The notes beneath the pieces are model-generated. The model worked only from the letters and a program-made list of their open reading frames with translations. It had not been told where the DNA came from and ran no database searches. This document shows positions 8,202 through 16,711 of a stretch of 64,000 nucleotides of DNA, in pieces. The translations under genes were made by a program, and so were the position numbers. The DNA comes from Paenibacillus riograndensis SBR5 (lineage in GTDB: Bacteria > Bacillota > Bacilli > Paenibacillales > Paenibacillaceae). The stretch is taken from assembly GCF_000981585.1 (NCBI RefSeq), contig NZ_LN831776.1:4633187-4697186 (forward strand). Reading direction: 5' to 3'. Positions within the stretch are counted from its first letter, which is position 1. Every line of letters begins with the position of its first letter.

Positions 8202-9937
8202 TGTGCCCCCGCCTCCTCTGTAGAGAGCTGGGACCCGCAGATGTCCTGGTATACGCCGCAGCTCTCCAATAATGCTTCATGTGTGCCAATACCGGCAATC
8301 CGGCCTTCGTCAAAGACGATGATTACATCCGCCTGGCGTACAGTGCTTACCCGCTGGGAGACCAGCAGTACAGTCATTGCCCCGCTGCTCTCCTTCAGTG
8401 CGCGGCGCAGCGCCGCATCCGTGGCGAAATCCAGTGCGCTTGCCGAATCGTCCAGAATCAGGATTTGCGGGCGCATGGCAACCGCCCGGGCGATGGTCAG
8501 CCGCTGCTTTTGCCCGCCGGACAGGTTCAATCCCCCACGCGCAACCGGAGTCGCCAGCCCTTCAGGCAGCTTCTCTATGAACTCTTCGGCCTGGGCGACA
8601 GAGGCGGCGGCCAGCAGCTCCTCCTGCGAGGCATCCTGCTTGCCCCAGCGGATATTGTCCGCAATGGTACCGCTGAAGAGTGTAGCCTTCTGCGGCACGA
8701 TGCCGATTTTCCTCCGCAGCTGCTCCAGCCCGTAATCCCTGACATTTACTCCATCCACCCGTATCTCTCCCTCCACCGCATCATAAAAACGCGGAATCAG
8801 ATTCACGAAGGTTGACTTCCCGGAGCCTGTGCTGCCGATCAGCCCTACGGTCTCTCCCCGGTTAATGGCCACTGAAATATCATGCAGTGCCAGCTCACCG
8901 GTGGTGTTGTAGCCAAAGGAGACATGCTCGAAGGTGATCGCCGGAGCCTGCTGACCGGTCCGGGGAAGTGAGTGATTCCCGGTATCCAAAACGGAGGCTT
9001 CCGTACCCAGCACTTCATTCACACGGTTCGCCGAGGAAGAGGCCTTGGTGAAAATAATAACCAGATTCGAGACCACAATCAGCGCCAGCAGAATCTGGGT
9101 CACATAGTTGATAAATGCAATAATTTCCCCCTGGGACAGCCGCCCCGCATCAATGTGGATGCCGCCTGCCCACAGAATGGCAATAATCGCTGCGTTAACC
9201 ACCAGCGTTGTCATGGGCCCCAGCCAGGCGGAGATGCGGGCGACGCGGATTGCCGTCGCTGTGAGATCCTCCGAAGCGGCATCAAAGCGCTGCTTCTCAC
9301 TGCGGCTCTTGGCAAAGGCGCGGATCACGCGGATGCCGGACAGGTTCTCGCTGAGCACAAGAGCCAGATGATCCAGCTTCTGCTGGTATTTGCGGTAGAG
9401 CGGTGAGCTGCGGGTGATGATGAAATACAGAATCACACCAATTACCGGAGTCGCCGCAAGCAGGATCAGCGAAAGCCGGAAGTCGAGAATCATGGACATG
9501 ATAATTGCCCCGATACAGATGAACGGGGCGCGGATGACCAGTCGGATCAGCATCGCCACCGCAAGCTGCAGCTGGTTCACATCATTCGTGATCCGGTTGA
9601 TCAGCGAAGGGGTGCCAAAGGTATCCAGCTCGGCATAGGAAAGCGCTGAAATATGCTTAAACATCTTATTGCGCAATGATGTGCCAAACCCCTGTGAAGC
9701 CCGGGCAGCGTAATACTGGCATACCATGGAACAGCTGAAGCCCAGCAATGACATCAGCACCATCAGCCCGCCCATCCGGTACACATACGCGCTGTCGTGG
9801 CGGCCAATCCCGTTGTTGACAATCAGGGCGACGATGGTTGGCAGCAGAAGTTCAAGAATCGCCTCCAGCAGCTTGAAGACCGGTCCCAGTATCACTTCTT
9901 TCCGGTAGGGTTTAAGAAATACAGCCAATTTGAACAC
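8198..9937 (-). CDS. ABC exporter half-transporter with degenerate ATPase site
   Basis: First gene of the exporter pair, a permease-ATPase fusion of 579 residues. Walker A (GSTGSGKSTF) and signature (LSGGQKQR) are canonical. The Walker B region reads LILDDSASALD, so the catalytic Glu is replaced by Asp. In heterodimeric exporters one of the two ATP sites is normally impaired in this way, which supports pairing with the downstream gene. The start is GTG 9937, six bases after AGGTGAGG; the GTG at 9949 lies inside that ribosome site. Substrate is unknown. Confidence 0.9.
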   Translation of the reverse strand: MFKLAVFLKPYRKEVILGPVFKLLEAILELLLPTIVALIVNNGIGRHDSAYVYRMGGLMVLMSLLGFSCSMVCQYYAARASQGFGTSLRNKMFKHISALSYAELDTFGTPSLINRITNDVNQLQLAVAMLIRLVIRAPFICIGAIIMSMILDFRLSLILLAATPVIGVILYFIITRSSPLYRKYQQKLDHLALVLSENLSGIRVIRAFAKSRSEKQRFDAASEDLTATAIRVARISAWLGPMTTLVVNAAIIAILWAGGIHIDAGRLSQGEIIAFINYVTQILLALIVVSNLVIIFTKASSSANRVNEVLGTEASVLDTGNHSLPRTGQQAPAITFEHVSFGYNTTGELALHDISVAINRGETVGLIGSTGSGKSTFVNLIPRFYDAVEGEIRVDGVNVRDYGLEQLRRKIGIVPQKATLFSGTIADNIRWGKQDASQEELLAAASVAQAEEFIEKLPEGLATPVARGGLNLSGGQKQRLTIARAVAMRPQILILDDSASALDFATDAALRRALKESSGAMTVLLVSQRVSTVRQADVIIVFDEGRIAGIGTHEALLESCGVYQDICGSQLSTEEAGAQ

Positions 9938-10046
9938 AGTAATCCTCACCTAACTTTATTAGTATGTAAGAGCTATGAAAATAAAAGAAGACCCGTTATG
10001 ATTATGTCATACCTGCTTACATATTAATAATATTGGTTTCATATCC

Positions 10047-10064
10047 ATGCGATACGATTCGCAT
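10047..10064. promoter_or_regulatory. Dyad in the exporter/LysR divergent region, probable operator
   Basis: ATGCGA and TCGCAT flank six bases, a perfect 18-bp interrupted dyad located 32 bp before the LysR start. LysR proteins usually bind such dyads in the shared intergenic region and autoregulate. Confidence 0.5.
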
Positions 10065-10095
10065 ATGGCAGAGAACACAAACCGGAGGTACACTT

Positions 10096-10965
10096 ATGGA
10101 TATCCGCCAGTTGAAATATTTTTTGGCGATTGCCGAAGAAGGTCAAATTACATCGGCGGCGAGAAAGCTGCAAATGGCGCAGCCGCCGCTTAGCCAGCAG
10201 CTCAAGCAGCTGGAGGAGGAGCTTGGCGTGGTGCTGGTGGAACGCGGTCCGCGGAGCATTCAGCTGACAGAAGCGGGAATGATCCTCAGGGAGCGGGCAC
10301 AGCAGATTCTGGAGCTGACGGACTCTACCACCCGGGAGCTGAAGGATTTCGTAAAAGGCGTATCCGGCACACTTTCCATCGGCACCGTATCCTCTTCGGC
10401 AGCTACCTTGCTGCAGGACCGGCTGGTAGAGTTCCATCACAACTATTCAGGGGTGAAATTTGAAATCCATGAAGGCAATACCTATCGGATTATCGATCTG
10501 TTGAACAAAGGCATTGTCGAAATCGGCATCGTCCGCACTCCGTTCAGCAGCGCAGGCCTGGAATGTGTCTATACGGTGTCTGAACCTATGATTGCCGTGA
10601 TGGCTCCAGAATATGACTGGACGGGCGGGAAGCCTGAGATTGAAATCGGTGAGCTCCGGAACCAGCCGCTTATTGTTTACCGGCGCTTTGAGCAGCTTAT
10701 CCGTGAGACCTGCCTGGAGAACGGATTTGATCCGCAGTTCTTCTGTATGAATGACGATGCCCGCACCACCCTGCTTTGGGCGAATGCGGGCCTGGGGATC
10801 GGCATCATTCCGCGATCGGCTTTCACGCTCGCCAGCAACAGCAATGTGGCAGCCAAGGAAATCCGCAGCGATTCCCTAAATACCCGGGTCGCCGCCGTCT
10901 GGATGAAAGACAAGTATCTGTCCTCCCTGGCCGCGAAGTTTATTGAGAACTTCAGCAGAGCATGA
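10096..10965 (+). CDS. LysR-family transcriptional regulator
   Basis: A 289-residue LysR regulator. The N-terminal winged helix is clear (MDIRQLKYFLAIAEEGQ, ARKLQMAQPPLSQQLKQLEEELG), followed by a substrate-binding domain with the usual TLSIGTVSSSA and GLGIGIIPRSA segments. The start is ATG 10096, seven bases after GGAGG; an upstream in-frame start at 10033 has no ribosome site. It is divergent from the ABC exporter pair, with an 18-bp dyad between them, so control of that exporter is the simplest inference. The ligand is unknown. Confidence 0.9.
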   Translation: MDIRQLKYFLAIAEEGQITSAARKLQMAQPPLSQQLKQLEEELGVVLVERGPRSIQLTEAGMILRERAQQILELTDSTTRELKDFVKGVSGTLSIGTVSSSAATLLQDRLVEFHHNYSGVKFEIHEGNTYRIIDLLNKGIVEIGIVRTPFSSAGLECVYTVSEPMIAVMAPEYDWTGGKPEIEIGELRNQPLIVYRRFEQLIRETCLENGFDPQFFCMNDDARTTLLWANAGLGIGIIPRSAFTLASNSNVAAKEIRSDSLNTRVAAVWMKDKYLSSLAAKFIENFSRA

Positions 10966-11000
10966 TGTGAACCCCAGAACAAACCAGCCTCCGGCGCTTC

Positions 11001-11023
11001 AACAACGGCATTTCTGCCCTTGT
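11001..11023. repeat. AACAACGG hairpin cassette, copy 2 (diverged)
   Basis: AACAACGGCATTTCTGCCCTTGTT resembles the cassette at 6267-6290 with one stem mismatch. It lies just past the LysR stop and upstream of the htpG terminator. Confidence 0.45.
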
Positions 11024-11088
11024 TCCCGGGCGCCCCGCCTAGCAGGTGCAACTTTTCTTCTCACGCTTCTCCCGGCTTCTATTTGCGC

Positions 11089-11122
11089 AAAAAACCCGCC
11101 CCGGCAATCACCGGAGGCGGGT
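11089..11122 (-). terminator. htpG terminator
   Basis: On the minus strand, ACCCGCCTCCGG pairs with the downstream CCGG-GGCGGGT and is followed by six T residues. It lies 36 bp past the htpG stop. Confidence 0.9.
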
Positions 11123-11157
11123 CCATTGTATTTAGCGCAGGGCGGAGCCGTTGCGGA

Positions 11158-13038
11158 TTACACCATGATTTTGCAGATATCATTGGTGAACTGCACAGGA
11201 TCATTTACCTGCAGGCCTTCGATCAGCAGCGCCTGATTGTACAGCAGGTTCGTGTACAGGCCAAGCTTCTCCTTGTCCCCTTCGGCTGCAGCCTTCAGGG
11301 ATTTGAAGACATCATGATGGATGTTGATCTCCAGCACCTTGTCCGCCTGAACTTCCTGGCCGTTTGGCATCGCTTTGAGGATTTTCTCCATTTCGATCGT
11401 CAGTTCGCCTTCCGTGGAGAGGCAGACCGGATGGGATTTCAGGCGTTTGGAGGCTTTGACGTCCTTCACTTTGCCGGACAGAATGCCCTTCATGGCTTCG
11501 AACAATTCCTTGTTCTCGTTTTCTTCCGCTTCCGATGGTTTGTCCTCGGCATTTTCTTCAAGCCCTAGATCGCCGCTGGATACGTTTTTGAATTCTTTTT
11601 CCTTATAGGACATGATCATCTTGATGGCAAATTCATCGATATCGTCCGTGAAGTAGAGGATTTCGTAACCTTTGTCCGAGACCATTTCGGTCTGCGGCAG
11701 CTTTTCGATCCGTTCTACGGATTCCCCGGAAGCATAATAGATATACTTCTGGTCTTCCGGCATTCTTTCCACATATTCTGCCAATGTCACCTGTTTCTTC
11801 TCCTTGGAGGAGTAGAACATCAGCAGATCCTGGAGAGTTTCTTTTTCCATGCCATAGTCATTATAGACTCCGAACTTCAGCTGTCTGCCAAAAGAAGTAT
11901 AGAATTTCTCATATTTCTCTCTTTCATCCTTCAGCAGGCTCTGGAGCTGGCTCTTGATCTTGCTCTTGATATTCTTGGCAATCAGCGTCAGCTGGCGGTC
12001 ATGCTGCAGCATCTCACGGGAGATGTTCAGCGACAAGTCCTCGGAATCGACCATCCCTTTGACGAAGCTGAAATAATCCGGCAGCAGATCGGCGCATTTA
12101 TTCATGATCAGCACGCCGTTGGAGTAGAGCTCCAGGCCTTTTTCATATTCCTTGGTGTAATAGTCAAAAGGTGTGTTCTCCGGAATGAACAGGATCGCAT
12201 TGTAAACCACCGCGCCATCGGCACTGATGTGGATATGCTTCAGCGGCTTGTCGAAGCCGTAGCGTTTCTCTGTGTAAAAGTTATTGTAATCCTCATCGGT
12301 CAGCTCGCTTTTGTTCTTCCGCCAGATCGGTACCATGCTGTTAACGGTTTGCTCTTCCTTGGTTTCCTCGAACTCGTTTTCGCTGCCTTCCTTCGGCTTG
12401 CTGCTGGTAATCTCCATCTTGATCGGGAAACGGATGAAGTCAGAGTATTTCTTGATGATCGATTTCAGGCGGTATTCTTCCAGGAACTCATCGTAATTGT
12501 CTTCTTCGGTGTTCGCTTTGATCTTGAGGGTAATCTCGGTTCCTACAGTGTCCTTTTCCGTCGGCTCAATGGTGTAGCCGTCTGCCCCCTGGGATTCCCA
12601 CTTGAAGGCCTGGTCGCTGCCCAGCGCCTTGCTGACTACCGTCACATCCTCTGCCACCATAAAAGCGGAATAGAACCCAACCCCGAACTGCCCGATAATA
12701 TTGTGGCCGTCCTTCGCTTCATTATCCTTCTTAAAAGCAAACGAGCCGCTGTTGGCGATAATCCCCAGGTTATTCTCCAGCTCTTCCTGGGTCATCCCGA
12801 TCCCTGTATCGGAGATGGTCAAGGTGCGGCTTGCCTTGTCGGCGGCCACTTTAATGTAATAATCCTCTTTATTGAACACCAGGCCTTCATCGGCCAGTGC
12901 TTTGTAATAAATTTTGTCAATGGCATCGCTTGCATTCGAGATCAGTTCCCGCAGAAAAATTTCGCGTTGCGTATAAATAGAGTTAATCATCATTTCCAGC
13001 AATCTTTTGGATTCCGCTTTAAACTCTTTTTTGGCCAT
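11158..13038 (-). CDS. htpG: Chaperone HtpG (bacterial Hsp90)
   Basis: A full-length ATP-dependent homodimeric Hsp90 chaperone of 626 residues. The GHKL nucleotide fold is intact: [14 protein letters not shown] and GQFGVGFYS in the first 130 residues. The middle domain contains NISREMLQ, and the C-terminal dimerisation domain is present. AAAGGAGAT precedes the ATG by ten bases. Upstream are a TTGACA/TATATA promoter and a perfect CIRCE operator, which predicts heat induction through HrcA. This differs from B. subtilis, where htpG is known not to be a CIRCE gene. It is monocistronic with its own terminator. Confidence 0.97.
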   Translation of the reverse strand: MAKKEFKAESKRLLEMMINSIYTQREIFLRELISNASDAIDKIYYKALADEGLVFNKEDYYIKVAADKASRTLTISDTGIGMTQEELENNLGIIANSGSFAFKKDNEAKDGHNIIGQFGVGFYSAFMVAEDVTVVSKALGSDQAFKWESQGADGYTIEPTEKDTVGTEITLKIKANTEEDNYDEFLEEYRLKSIIKKYSDFIRFPIKMEITSSKPKEGSENEFEETKEEQTVNSMVPIWRKNKSELTDEDYNNFYTEKRYGFDKPLKHIHISADGAVVYNAILFIPENTPFDYYTKEYEKGLELYSNGVLIMNKCADLLPDYFSFVKGMVDSEDLSLNISREMLQHDRQLTLIAKNIKSKIKSQLQSLLKDEREKYEKFYTSFGRQLKFGVYNDYGMEKETLQDLLMFYSSKEKKQVTLAEYVERMPEDQKYIYYASGESVERIEKLPQTEMVSDKGYEILYFTDDIDEFAIKMIMSYKEKEFKNVSSGDLGLEENAEDKPSEAEENENKELFEAMKGILSGKVKDVKASKRLKSHPVCLSTEGELTIEMEKILKAMPNGQEVQADKVLEINIHHDVFKSLKAAAEGDKEKLGLYTNLLYNQALLIEGLQVNDPVQFTNDICKIMV

Positions 13039-13087
13039 GAATAAGTAAATCTCCTTTCAAAAATAACCTCTGATGGTTTCCGGCTGA

Positions 13088-13114
13088 TTAGCACTCCAGT
13101 GCGAGGAGTGCTAA
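13088..13114 (-). promoter_or_regulatory. CIRCE operator (HrcA site) upstream of htpG
   Basis: TTAGCACTC, nine-base spacer, GAGTGCTAA: an exact match to the CIRCE consensus. It lies just downstream of the promoter -10 and 50 bp before the htpG start, the standard position for repression by HrcA. Confidence 0.96.
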
Positions 13115-13124
13115 CACTTCCTTT

Positions 13125-13154
13125 TATATACCATATTCCTGTTTTTGATGTCAA
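13125..13154 (-). promoter_or_regulatory. htpG promoter (sigma-A type)
   Basis: On the minus strand TTGACA (13149-13154) is followed after 18 bases by TATATA (13125-13130). The CIRCE element begins 10 bases further downstream. Confidence 0.8.
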
Positions 13155-13196
13155 TATATTGCTGCATACCGGAACCCTTTTTTGTGCCAAAGAAGG

Positions 13197-13826
13197 CTAG
13201 CGGACGGTGAATCTATCTAATATATTTTTCCACAGATCGTCATTATCGTGAAACTCATCAGGAACCCCGGGGATCTGCAGGGCGCACACATTCGGAAAAG
13301 GCCACGGGGTTTCAACAATACCGCCTACCGGGGCCTGATTAATTACCAGCACATTAAATTCGCCGGACACCAGCTCTCTTAGAACATCCAGCAGTTCCGC
13401 CGTTTCATGTATCGTTCCTTCCGTCCGGATAAATAAAATCCGGTTAGCGCTCCTGAGCGTCTCCAAAAACCGTGGAACACGCCGGGCAATCTTCTCCCTA
13501 AGCTCCGGGTAGCTCACAAGCTGGGTAGGTGTATTCTGATTCAGCGGAAAATCATGGTGGGAGAAGATATAATACGCCGCATCACGTACAATATAGCATT
13601 TGGCCTTTTCATTAATACCGGTAATCGCCAGATTGGGCAGTTCCATAAAATTCGAAAAACGGTTCCGCAAGAGGTTGCTTACCCCGGACAACGCAGGTGA
13701 CTCCACCCAGTCGAGAACACCCCCGTTTTTCCTCAGCATATGACGCGACAATTGGTCTGCGGCCAGACAATTCCGTCCCAGGCTAAAAATGATATCATAG
13801 GTTCCTTGTATCTCATTAAAATTCAT
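13197..13826 (-). CDS. DUF1796 family protein (putative papain-like cysteine peptidase)
   Basis: A cytoplasmic protein of about 209 residues with no signal peptide. The N-terminal IIFSLGRNCLAADQL, followed by GGVLDW, matches the start of DUF1796 proteins, described as putative papain-like cysteine peptidases; the Cys in RNCLAA and the HH of YIFSHHDFP would be the candidate catalytic residues. A middle segment (ANRILFIRTEG) has an alternating alpha/beta look. The start is the ATG at 13826, nine bases after GGAGG; 13832 is also possible. It is divergent from a family 2 glycosyltransferase, a neighbour type I associate with this family. Biochemical function is unproven. Confidence 0.75.
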   Translation of the reverse strand: MNFNEIQGTYDIIFSLGRNCLAADQLSRHMLRKNGGVLDWVESPALSGVSNLLRNRFSNFMELPNLAITGINEKAKCYIVRDAAYYIFSHHDFPLNQNTPTQLVSYPELREKIARRVPRFLETLRSANRILFIRTEGTIHETAELLDVLRELVSGEFNVLVINQAPVGGIVETPWPFPNVCALQIPGVPDEFHDNDDLWKNILDRFTVR

Positions 13827-13985
13827 GTCCATTCCCCTCCCGCATTGTTTACTATATTTAATTATGCAAATAAAAAAGGGATTGGACTGTCCGGCCTATA
13901 AACAGCGAATTAGTCAGATATGCAGGTCATAACATACGAATCTCACATACAATAATTTTATAAAAAAGGATAGGCGGTGTGTATT

Positions 13986-14864
13986 TTGGCCAAAATATCA
14001 GTTCTCATGCCAGTTTATAATATGGCCGCATATATTGAAGAAGCGATTTGCAGTATTCTAACCCAGACCTATTCTGATTTCGAATTGCTTATTATTGATG
14101 ACGGATCAACGGACGGAACTTTGGATATTATCCGAAAATTTGATGATACCCGAATTAAAGTGATTGCCCATGCAGTGAACCAGGGGCTGATTGCAACTTT
14201 AAATCAAGGCATTGATTGTTGTAGAGGCGAGTATATTGCCCGGATGGATGGCGACGATATCGCTTTGCCCCACCGGTTCCAGCGTCAAGTGGAATTCATG
14301 GACACCCATCCGGATTACGGCGTTTGCGGTTCCCAGGTTTATTTGTTGGGCAAAGACAGTGTTACCACCAAACCTGTACATCATGAAGAGATCCTCTGCT
14401 GGCAGCTGCTCCACTGTACGATTGTGCATCCAACGATTATGATCCGAAGTTCCGTACTTGTGAACCATGGGATCAGGTATCTGGATTATCCCCATGCCGA
14501 GGATTATGAAATATGGAACCGGTTAGGGGCAGCAACAAAGTTAATGAATCTCCCCGAGGTTTTGCTCATGTACAGAGTTCATCCGGGCCAGATCTCAAAT
14601 ACTCAGCAGCAGGTACAATTAGTACAATCCGAACGCATCCGCAGAGATCAACTGCGCCTGCTTGGTATTGAACCCACCGCCGAGGAGTATCAGACCCATT
14701 TGGATTTTTGCCATTTCAGAATACGGGTACATGAACCCGCTCACTATTATCAGTGCTTAGCCTGGGCTCACAAGCTCCTGGAGGGCAACCTGCGCACACA
14801 AAGGTATCACCATGAAACCTTAAATTCGGTATTATCGCAATGTTTCAGTTTATCCAGATACTAG
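13986..14864 (+). CDS. Family 2 glycosyltransferase
   Basis: A GT-A fold sugar transferase of 292 residues. It begins AKISVLMPVYNMAAYIEEAI, followed by LLIIDDGSTDGT and YIARMDGDDIALPHR, where DGDD is the metal and nucleotide-sugar binding DxD motif. No membrane segment is seen. The start is probably TTG 13986, which gives the usual GT2 N-terminus just ahead of the first strand; GTG 13977 is an alternative. It faces away from the DUF1796 gene and ends 84 bp before the MBL hydrolase terminus, with a shared bidirectional terminator. Donor and acceptor are unknown; a surface polysaccharide or glycoprotein role is likely. Confidence 0.88.
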   Translation: MAKISVLMPVYNMAAYIEEAICSILTQTYSDFELLIIDDGSTDGTLDIIRKFDDTRIKVIAHAVNQGLIATLNQGIDCCRGEYIARMDGDDIALPHRFQRQVEFMDTHPDYGVCGSQVYLLGKDSVTTKPVHHEEILCWQLLHCTIVHPTIMIRSSVLVNHGIRYLDYPHAEDYEIWNRLGAATKLMNLPEVLLMYRVHPGQISNTQQQVQLVQSERIRRDQLRLLGIEPTAEEYQTHLDFCHFRIRVHEPAHYYQCLAWAHKLLEGNLRTQRYHHETLNSVLSQCFSLSRY

Positions 14865-14879
14865 GGTTCTGATCGTTCA

Positions 14880-14922
14880 AAAAAAAGGTTGGGCAGATCA
14901 ACGGGATCTCCCCAACCTTCTT
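14880..14922. terminator. Bidirectional terminator between GT2 and MBL genes
   Basis: AAGGTTGGG pairs with CCCAACCTT with an inner AGATC/GATCT stem, A-run on the left and CTTTAT on the right. It serves the convergent genes ending at 14864 and 14949. Confidence 0.85.
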
Positions 14923-14948
14923 TATGTTTAACCGGAGTACGTGTTCCT

Positions 14949-15635
14949 TCAGAATGTCAGGCTTCCGCCATGATAGCAGTAATACGATTTAGCCTGAAGA
15001 TTCTGCAGGACATTCAAGGACTGATCTGCACGCTCACGGTCCAGACAAAAATCCGGATTGGCTATAATTAATTCATCCCCGTCCCTAACCGCTGCATCGC
15101 CCGTAATGACACTGCTTAATTCAGGAAAATACAAAGAAATATGGCCTGACGTATGCCCCGGTGTGGCAATGACCTTACATTGCTGATTTAAAATCCACTC
15201 CCCGTCATGGACGGTTTGATCTACGGAAACATGCTGTAGGCTTTTTAGCTGCTGCACGAACCAGTGTCCAAAATCTTGTTGTTCCTCCGGCATATGCTCC
15301 AGCATTGCTTCAGCTTGGGCTAATCTCTCCGGTTTTACTTTGCCGCTGATACCTTCCGCTTCCACTCCGCTTGCCATAATCGTAACTGAAGGGTATTTTG
15401 CTTTGAAAGCGTACAATGAACCGATATGGTCATCATCATAGTGTGTGATCAGGATATTTTTTAAATTCATCATGTCATAGCCATGGGCAACAATCTCCTT
15501 TTCAATGAAAGGAAGAAACCCCGGATATCCGGTATCCACCAGGGTTAATTCATTCTCTGAGACAATCAGGCTTGGATATATATAATTGGGTTGACCATTA
15601 TACTCAAATTCAATCGGAAGTTCGATTATTTTCAT
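14949..15635 (-). CDS. MBL-fold metallo-hydrolase
   Basis: A metallo-beta-lactamase fold hydrolase of 228 residues. The metal motif is THYDDDHIGS, the HxDxDH variant rather than HxHxDH, followed by TPGHTSGH and the metal-bridging Asp in VITGDAAV; the C-terminal His is in YCYHGGS. The Asp variant is seen in a known subgroup of Bacillales proteins. The start is ATG 15635, eleven bases after GGAGG; the ATG at 15653 precedes that site. Substrate is unknown. It is followed by the shared terminator at 14880. Confidence 0.85.
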   Translation of the reverse strand: MKIIELPIEFEYNGQPNYIYPSLIVSENELTLVDTGYPGFLPFIEKEIVAHGYDMMNLKNILITHYDDDHIGSLYAFKAKYPSVTIMASGVEAEGISGKVKPERLAQAEAMLEHMPEEQQDFGHWFVQQLKSLQHVSVDQTVHDGEWILNQQCKVIATPGHTSGHISLYFPELSSVITGDAAVRDGDELIIANPDFCLDRERADQSLNVLQNLQAKSYYCYHGGSLTF

Positions 15636-15695
15636 TGCAACTCTATCCTCCATAGATGATTAATAGGCAGCTTATTTAACCTCCGCATCCTCCAT

Positions 15696-16592
15696 TTATA
15701 ATGCTACCGCCTTTGCCTCCGCATCGGCCAGCAGCATCTGAATCAGCGACTGCAGCGGCAGCGACTTCCACTTCTTCGGGTGGATCAGCAGCTGCAGATC
15801 AAAGTGGATTTCGGGATGTACAAAAGCCAACTCCGCCAGGGTACCCCGCTCAATCTCTTCTTCGGCTACAATTCTTGGAAGCAGGGCAATCCCGAGTCCA
15901 TTGCGCACGCAGCGCTTGATCGCCTCCAGGTTGGACAGCTCAAAGCCGATGCGGAAATTGATCCCGTGCTCCCGCAGCAGATTCTCGAACAGGCTGCGGT
16001 AAATACAGCTCTCCTCGGAGACGATCAGCTCACATTGGTTCAGGTCATGCAGCGTCACACCGTCCAGCTTGGCTAACGGATGGCCCTTGGGTGCCACCAG
16101 TACGAGCGGCTCATCCCTGATAATCATGCGTTCCAGCTGCGAATCTGTGGTGCTGCGGTCGAGCATCAGACCGATATCGACCTCGCCATCTCTAATTTTG
16201 GCCACCAGATTCGCCTCCTGCTCGGTTTGCAGATGAATATTCAGCCCTGGGAACGTCGTCCTCAGCTGCTGCAGAAAAGGCGGCAGGTAAAAGGCGGCAA
16301 GTGAATCTATCGTTCCGATAGTCAAAGTTCCCCCGATCTGCTGGGCAATGGTTTCTTTGGAGCGGTCATACAGGTCCAATATTTCCACGAACAGCTTCAA
16401 CAGCTCTTCACCGGGCGGAGTCAGGCGCAGTGCGCGTCCATGCCTTTCTATCAGCGGAACCCCGTATTCCTTCTCAATCTTCTGAATCTGCATGGTCACA
16501 CTGGACTGCGCATAGCCCAGCTCTTCAGCCGCGCGGGTAAAGCTCTGCCGCTTCGCAACCTCGCGGAAGGTCCGCATATATGTTAAATCCAT
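15696..16592 (-). CDS. LysR-family regulator divergent from DapA-like gene
   Basis: A 298-residue LysR regulator with an N-terminal winged helix (MDLTYMRTFREVAKRQSFT, AEELGYAQSSVTMQIQKIE) and a periplasmic-binding-like effector domain (GTLTIGTIDSLAA, GLGIALLPRI). It is divergent from a dihydrodipicolinate synthase family gene at 16712, and a perfect 15-bp palindrome lies between them. Control of that gene is therefore likely. The effector might be a sugar acid or amino acid intermediate, which cannot be read from sequence. Confidence 0.9.
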   Translation of the reverse strand: MDLTYMRTFREVAKRQSFTRAAEELGYAQSSVTMQIQKIEKEYGVPLIERHGRALRLTPPGEELLKLFVEILDLYDRSKETIAQQIGGTLTIGTIDSLAAFYLPPFLQQLRTTFPGLNIHLQTEQEANLVAKIRDGEVDIGLMLDRSTTDSQLERMIIRDEPLVLVAPKGHPLAKLDGVTLHDLNQCELIVSEESCIYRSLFENLLREHGINFRIGFELSNLEAIKRCVRNGLGIALLPRIVAEEEIERGTLAELAFVHPEIHFDLQLLIHPKKWKSLPLQSLIQMLLADAEAKAVAL

Positions 16593-16606
16593 AATCTCAC
16601 CCTAAC

Positions 16607-16621
16607 ATCAATATTATTGAT
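16607..16621. promoter_or_regulatory. LysR-type T-N11-A palindrome
   Basis: ATCAATATTATTGAT is a perfect 15-bp palindrome and fits the T-N11-A rule. It lies 15 bp from the LysR start and 90 bp before the DapA-like start. Confidence 0.6.
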
Positions 16622-16711
16622 AACCTACATCATTTATTATAGCTAACACCGATGAAATATTCCATGCTACAGTAAGATAAAAGGATTTTAACATTTTGGA
16701 GGACGATATTC

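Noticed and set aside
12001..13044. 347-codon plus-strand frame antisense to htpG
   Set aside because: The minus strand is an unmistakable HtpG; no ribosome site for the antisense frame.
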